Positions 60,924-64,000 of a DNA stretch of 64,000 bases are shown here, one piece after another. Origin of the DNA: Natrarchaeobius halalkaliphilus (GTDB lineage: Archaea > Halobacteriota > Halobacteria > Halobacteriales > Natrialbaceae). Both the position numbers and the translations under genes were made by a program. Under the pieces are notes generated by a model. It ran no database searches, was not told where the DNA came from, and saw only the letters and a program-made list of their open reading frames with translations. The DNA lies in contig NZ_REFY01000004.1 of the NCBI RefSeq assembly GCF_003841485.1, forward strand, positions 62,001-126,000, given 5' to 3'. Each line of letters opens with the position of its first letter. The first letter of the stretch is position 1.

Positions 60924-61577
60924 TCAGTCTCGATAGACCGTGCTCTCGAGGTAGGCCTCGAGTTCGGCCTGGACGTCCGCCGGCCACGCCGCGGAGTCGC
61001 TGGTGGCGCGGCGAAACAGCGCGCCGGAGACGATGGTGACGAGCATCGCCGCGACGCGTTCGGGATCGCACTCCTGGAAGTCCCCGCGATCGACGCCGGA
61101 CTGGACGATTTCGACGACGTGACTCTCGAAGACGTCGTCGCTTCGGGTGAAGTGCTCCTGGTAGGCCTCGTCGTGGGTCGCCTGCAGTCGCAGTTCGACG
61201 AGCGTGGTCACGAACCGGTACCGGGTCGAAGACATCTCGTCGAGTCCCCAGTGGAGAAACGCCTCGAGACGGCGGCGCGAGTCGGTGATTTCGTCGTCGG
61301 TCATGCGCGCTTCGAACCGCTCGAGCATGAACGCGAGACACGCGAGGACGAGGTCGTCCTTGCTCTCGTAGTGGCGATAGACCAGCGAGGGGCTCTTTTC
61401 GAACTCCTCGCCGATGGCGCTGATCGTCAGGTCCGCGTACCCATGCGTGCGCAGTGCACGGTACGTCGCAGCGAGGATCTCCTCGCGCGTTCCGTCCGGC
61501 TCGTCGAAGAGGTCGGTGGCCACGGTACTCTCGAGAGTTGCGATGCGGATAGATAAAGGATGTGAATGAACGTTCAA
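60924..61577 (-). CDS. TetR/AcrR-family regulator
   Basis: 217 residues. REEILAATYRALRTHGYADLTIS, AIGEEFEKSPSLVYRHYESKDDL is the TetR helix-turn-helix. The C-terminal ligand domain follows (LEAFLHWGLDEM, VVEIVQSGVDRGDFQEC). A GTG at 61523 (VATDLFDEPDG) is a good alternative start. It is divergent from the COG1361 and MMPL genes, which it probably represses; such pairs form an efflux locus. The inducer is unknown. Confidence 0.85.
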   Translation of the reverse strand: MNVHSHPLSIRIATLESTVATDLFDEPDGTREEILAATYRALRTHGYADLTISAIGEEFEKSPSLVYRHYESKDDLVLACLAFMLERFEARMTDDEITDSRRRLEAFLHWGLDEMSSTRYRFVTTLVELRLQATHDEAYQEHFTRSDDVFESHVVEIVQSGVDRGDFQECDPERVAAMLVTIVSGALFRRATSDSAAWPADVQAELEAYLESTVYRD

Positions 61578-61716
61578 TCACAAAGCCTATGTGCTGGCTG
61601 ACAAATCCCGTAGTAATGAGCGCTTACGCCCTCCCCGCGATTGGCACTCGAGGACGGAGTACCGACTGCGGTCATCGTGAGCCCCTCCGCGACGGTGGCT
61701 CGAGGTGTCGGTCGCG

Positions 61717-63318
61717 ATGAACCGTGACGGACGGCTGGTGATCGCCGCCGTCGTTCTCGTCGCGATCGCGGCGATCGCAGCGGTCGGGATCGTCAGTGCG
61801 ACGCAGGGCGTCGAACGCGGCGAGCCGAACATCGACGTCTATCTCTCCGATAACGAGGTACAGACCGGAACGACCGAAACGATCGAGATCGACGTCGGTA
61901 ACGACGCGACGGTCGCCTCCGGATCGGGCGAGCAGGTGACGACCGCACGCGGCGTCAGCGTCGAGATTCAGGACGCGGGTCCGTTCGAGGCCAAAAGCGC
62001 CGAGCGAGCGATCGGTCCGATCCAGGACGGACAGGTGGCGACGGCTCCGATGGAGATCGACGTGCCCCGCGATATCGAACCCGGCGAACACACCGTCACC
62101 GTCAGGGTTCGATACGCCTACACGAACCGCGTCTCCGGCGGCGACGTCCAGCGACTGACCAAAAGCGAGCGCCACAGCGTCACCGTGGTCGTTCCCGACG
62201 AACCGCGCTTCGAGATCGACGACGTCGAGACGGACGTCGAGCCGGGCGGCAGCGGCGAGGCGACGATCGGCGTTCGAAACGTCGGCACCGAGACGGCCAC
62301 CGATCTCAGGACCGCGATCTCGGGCGGGACCGGCATCTCGGTCGACGGCAGTACCGCGGAAGCGCCGGCCGAAGAGCTGCTGGGCGAGCTCGATCCGGGT
62401 CGTTCGACCGAGTTCACCGTCGACGTCGCGATCGAGGAGTCCGTCAGCGCGGGCGAAAAGCCGCTCCAGCTCGAGTTCACCTACCGGGACGAATCCGGAA
62501 TCGAACGCCAGGGCGAGACCGAAACGGCGAGCCTCGTCCCCGCGTCGGAGCAGTCGTTCTCGATTTCGGACCTCGAGGACACCCTCTCGGTCGGCTACGA
62601 CGGGGAGGTCACCGGCGAGCTCACGAACGACGGACCCCGGGCGGTCGACGACGCCGTCCTGATCGTCGAGCCGATGAGCGACTCGCTGTACGTCGAGGAC
62701 ACCCGATACGCCGTTCCCGAACTCGAGGCGGGCGAGTCGACGACGTTCCGGTATCCGACGGACGTCAGCGGACAGGCCGATCCGGGGCCGCGACAGCTTC
62801 GCTTTACCGTCGAGTACACGAGCGGGGATCGCTCGACGCTCACCGATGGACCGATCTCCGAACGCGTCGTCGTCGACGACGAACGGGACGAGTTCTCCCT
62901 CGAGACCGTCTCGGCGACGGTCGGTCAGGGCGAGACGAGCGATCTGGTCCTCGAGGTCACGAACGAGCGCCCGGAGACGCTCTCGAGCGTCGACGCGCGG
63001 TTGTACACCGATAGCCCGCTGGATACGACCAACGACGAGGCGTTCGTCCCCGAACTCGAGCCGGGCGAATCGGCCGAGATCCGCTTCGACGTGAGCGCAG
63101 CCGGCGATGCGTCGGCCGAACTCCACCCGGTCGAACTCGACTTCCAGTACGATACCGAACGCGGCGACACGGTCGTCTCGGACACCTATCTGCACCCGGT
63201 CGAAGTCGAGGCGGTCGAAGACGACGGCGGAACCAGTCTGGGTTCGATCCTGGTTCGAGGGATGGCCGTCCTCACGGTTGCCGGACTCGGAATCGGCTTC
63301 TGGTGGCGACGGCGGTAA
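61717..63318 (+). CDS. COG1361-type exported protein with C-terminal anchor
   Basis: 533 residues from ATG 61717 (MNRDGRLV); the upstream ATG at 61705 is also open. N-terminal helix LVIAAVVLVAIAAIAAVGIV, then four or five Ig-like beta repeats (DVYLSDNEVQTGTTETIEID, VETDVEPGGSGEATIGVRNV, VSATVGQGETSDLVLEVTNE) and a C-terminal helix (GMAVLTVAGLGIGFWW) with RRR. COG1361 proteins accompany MMPL transporters in haloarchaea and may act as the exterior partner. Followed 9 bp later by the transporter gene. Confidence 0.75.
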   Translation: MNRDGRLVIAAVVLVAIAAIAAVGIVSATQGVERGEPNIDVYLSDNEVQTGTTETIEIDVGNDATVASGSGEQVTTARGVSVEIQDAGPFEAKSAERAIGPIQDGQVATAPMEIDVPRDIEPGEHTVTVRVRYAYTNRVSGGDVQRLTKSERHSVTVVVPDEPRFEIDDVETDVEPGGSGEATIGVRNVGTETATDLRTAISGGTGISVDGSTAEAPAEELLGELDPGRSTEFTVDVAIEESVSAGEKPLQLEFTYRDESGIERQGETETASLVPASEQSFSISDLEDTLSVGYDGEVTGELTNDGPRAVDDAVLIVEPMSDSLYVEDTRYAVPELEAGESTTFRYPTDVSGQADPGPRQLRFTVEYTSGDRSTLTDGPISERVVVDDERDEFSLETVSATVGQGETSDLVLEVTNERPETLSSVDARLYTDSPLDTTNDEAFVPELEPGESAEIRFDVSAAGDASAELHPVELDFQYDTERGDTVVSDTYLHPVEVEAVEDDGGTSLGSILVRGMAVLTVAGLGIGFWWRRR

Positions 63319-63327
63319 TCGGGATCG

Positions 63328-64000
63328 ATGACCGACTTCGATCGTTCAGACGGCGGCGAGGACAGCGACCCGAGAGCCGACGGTTCCGACGCGAGCATCC
63401 GAGCCAACGGCGTCGCCACGGCGTCCGACGGGGACGGCGAGATATCCCCGGATGGAACGGACGCGGACTCGAGCCGATCGAACGACGGATCGTCGTCCGA
63501 CGGCCGGTCCCGGTTGCCCGGTCTCGCGAGCGTCGGTACTGCCGTCTTCGATCGGATTGGCTCCTCGAGCGAGCCCGACGACGGTGGTCGCAAACAGGAT
63601 CCGTTCACCCGGCGGGTTAATCCGCTCATTACGAATCGGCCCTGGACGGTCGTCGTCGTCTTCCTCCTCCTGACGGGCGTTTTCCTGGGTGGTGCCGTCC
63701 TCGGCGGCGGCGGACAGGAGGCCGGTGCCGATCAGTTCACGGAGGACACCGAGGCCCAGCAGGCGTTCGACGACATGCAGGAGAACTTCGGTGACGACGG
63801 CCGTGAGAGCGGCGGAACCACCGCTCAGCTGTTCGTCGAGGACGAGCGCAACGTCCTCTCGAAGCCGAACCTGTTGCGCATGCTCGAGTTTCAGGATCGG
63901 ATCGAAACGAGGGACGACCTGCGGGTGTCCTCCTCGACGAGTCCGGCCTCGCTGACCGCCCAGCAGCTCGATCCGACCGCGGAGACGGCAGAAGAACAGT
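63328..64000 (+). CDS. MMPL/RND-family transporter, N-terminal part
   Basis: Starts at ATG 63328 with an acidic, low-complexity N-terminus, then the first membrane helix (PWTVVVVFLLLTGVFLGGAVLG) and the start of the exterior loop (QFTEDTEAQQAFDDMQENFGDD, AQLFVEDERNVLSKPNLLRML). The frame runs off the window, so only about 224 residues are seen. The order TetR, COG1361, MMPL is a common haloarchaeal efflux locus. The substrate may be a lipid or drug, and is not determined here. Confidence 0.75.
   Translation, partial: MTDFDRSDGGEDSDPRADGSDASIRANGVATASDGDGEISPDGTDADSSRSNDGSSSDGRSRLPGLASVGTAVFDRIGSSSEPDDGGRKQDPFTRRVNPLITNRPWTVVVVFLLLTGVFLGGAVLGGGGQEAGADQFTEDTEAQQAFDDMQENFGDDGRESGGTTAQLFVEDERNVLSKPNLLRMLEFQDRIETRDDLRVSSSTSPASLTAQQLDPTAETAEEQ

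Overview
This window is chromosomal DNA of a halophilic archaeon (class Halobacteria). The signs are very acidic proteins, three PGF-CTERM S-layer glycoprotein genes, TATA-box promoters with short or absent leaders, archaeal-type signal peptidase, a DUF357 protein and haloarchaeal tRNAs. The host-like parts are rich in CTCGAG, a style common in Natrialbales; that placement is inference.

Layout. (1) 0-5.1 kb: an envelope-protein cluster of archaeal signal peptidase I, a DUF5305 membrane protein, three DUF1102 (TasA/SipW-type) exported proteins and a small exported protein. (2) 5.1-8.8 kb: a decayed IS5-type transposase with hairpins, a PIN-domain protein, and an AbiEi/AbiEii-type toxin-antitoxin pair preceded by a tandem 37-bp operator array. 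(3) 8.85-36.16 kb: an integrated element in the 3' end of tRNA-Thr(GGU), bounded by 45-bp direct repeats, with a tyrosine recombinase just inside the tRNA-side boundary. It carries a two-gene methyltransferase plus PLD-SNF2 helicase system, RAMA-domain, DUF6884 and GIY-YIG proteins, a PD-(D/E)XK protein, a HEPN protein, a nine-gene operon of tiny (mostly zinc-binding) proteins, and a helicase-like/replication module with nested inverted repeats. No capsid, terminase or conjugation genes were recognised. (4) 36.4-40.4 kb: host genes, including a nitrogen-scavenging trio (DUF1989, ureohydrolase, M20 amidohydrolase). (5) 40.9-46.7 kb: a 5.7-kb segment between 46-bp direct repeats of the tRNA-Glu(UUC) 3' half, holding an aldehyde dehydrogenase, a TupABC tungstate transporter and a ModE-like regulator but no integrase. 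Tandem degenerate tRNA-Glu 3'-end copies lie on both sides. (6) 46.9-50.9 kb: DUF357, a glutaredoxin-thioredoxin reductase fusion, a wHTH/TumE-like toxin-antitoxin pair and small proteins. (7) 51.1-60.5 kb: three tandem S-layer glycoprotein paralogues with conserved terminators; two share a conserved leader. (8) 60.9-64 kb: a TetR regulator divergent from a COG1361 exported protein and an MMPL/RND transporter that runs off the window.

The most notable points are the compact MTase/PLD-helicase system and the RAMA/DUF6884/GIY-YIG cassette beside it, the apparent absence of CTCGAG across the 27-kb element against its abundance in host DNA, the operator array of the AbiE-type pair, and the integrase-free tungstate island with its tRNA-fragment arrays. 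Family assignments come from recognising motifs by eye; no database search was run.
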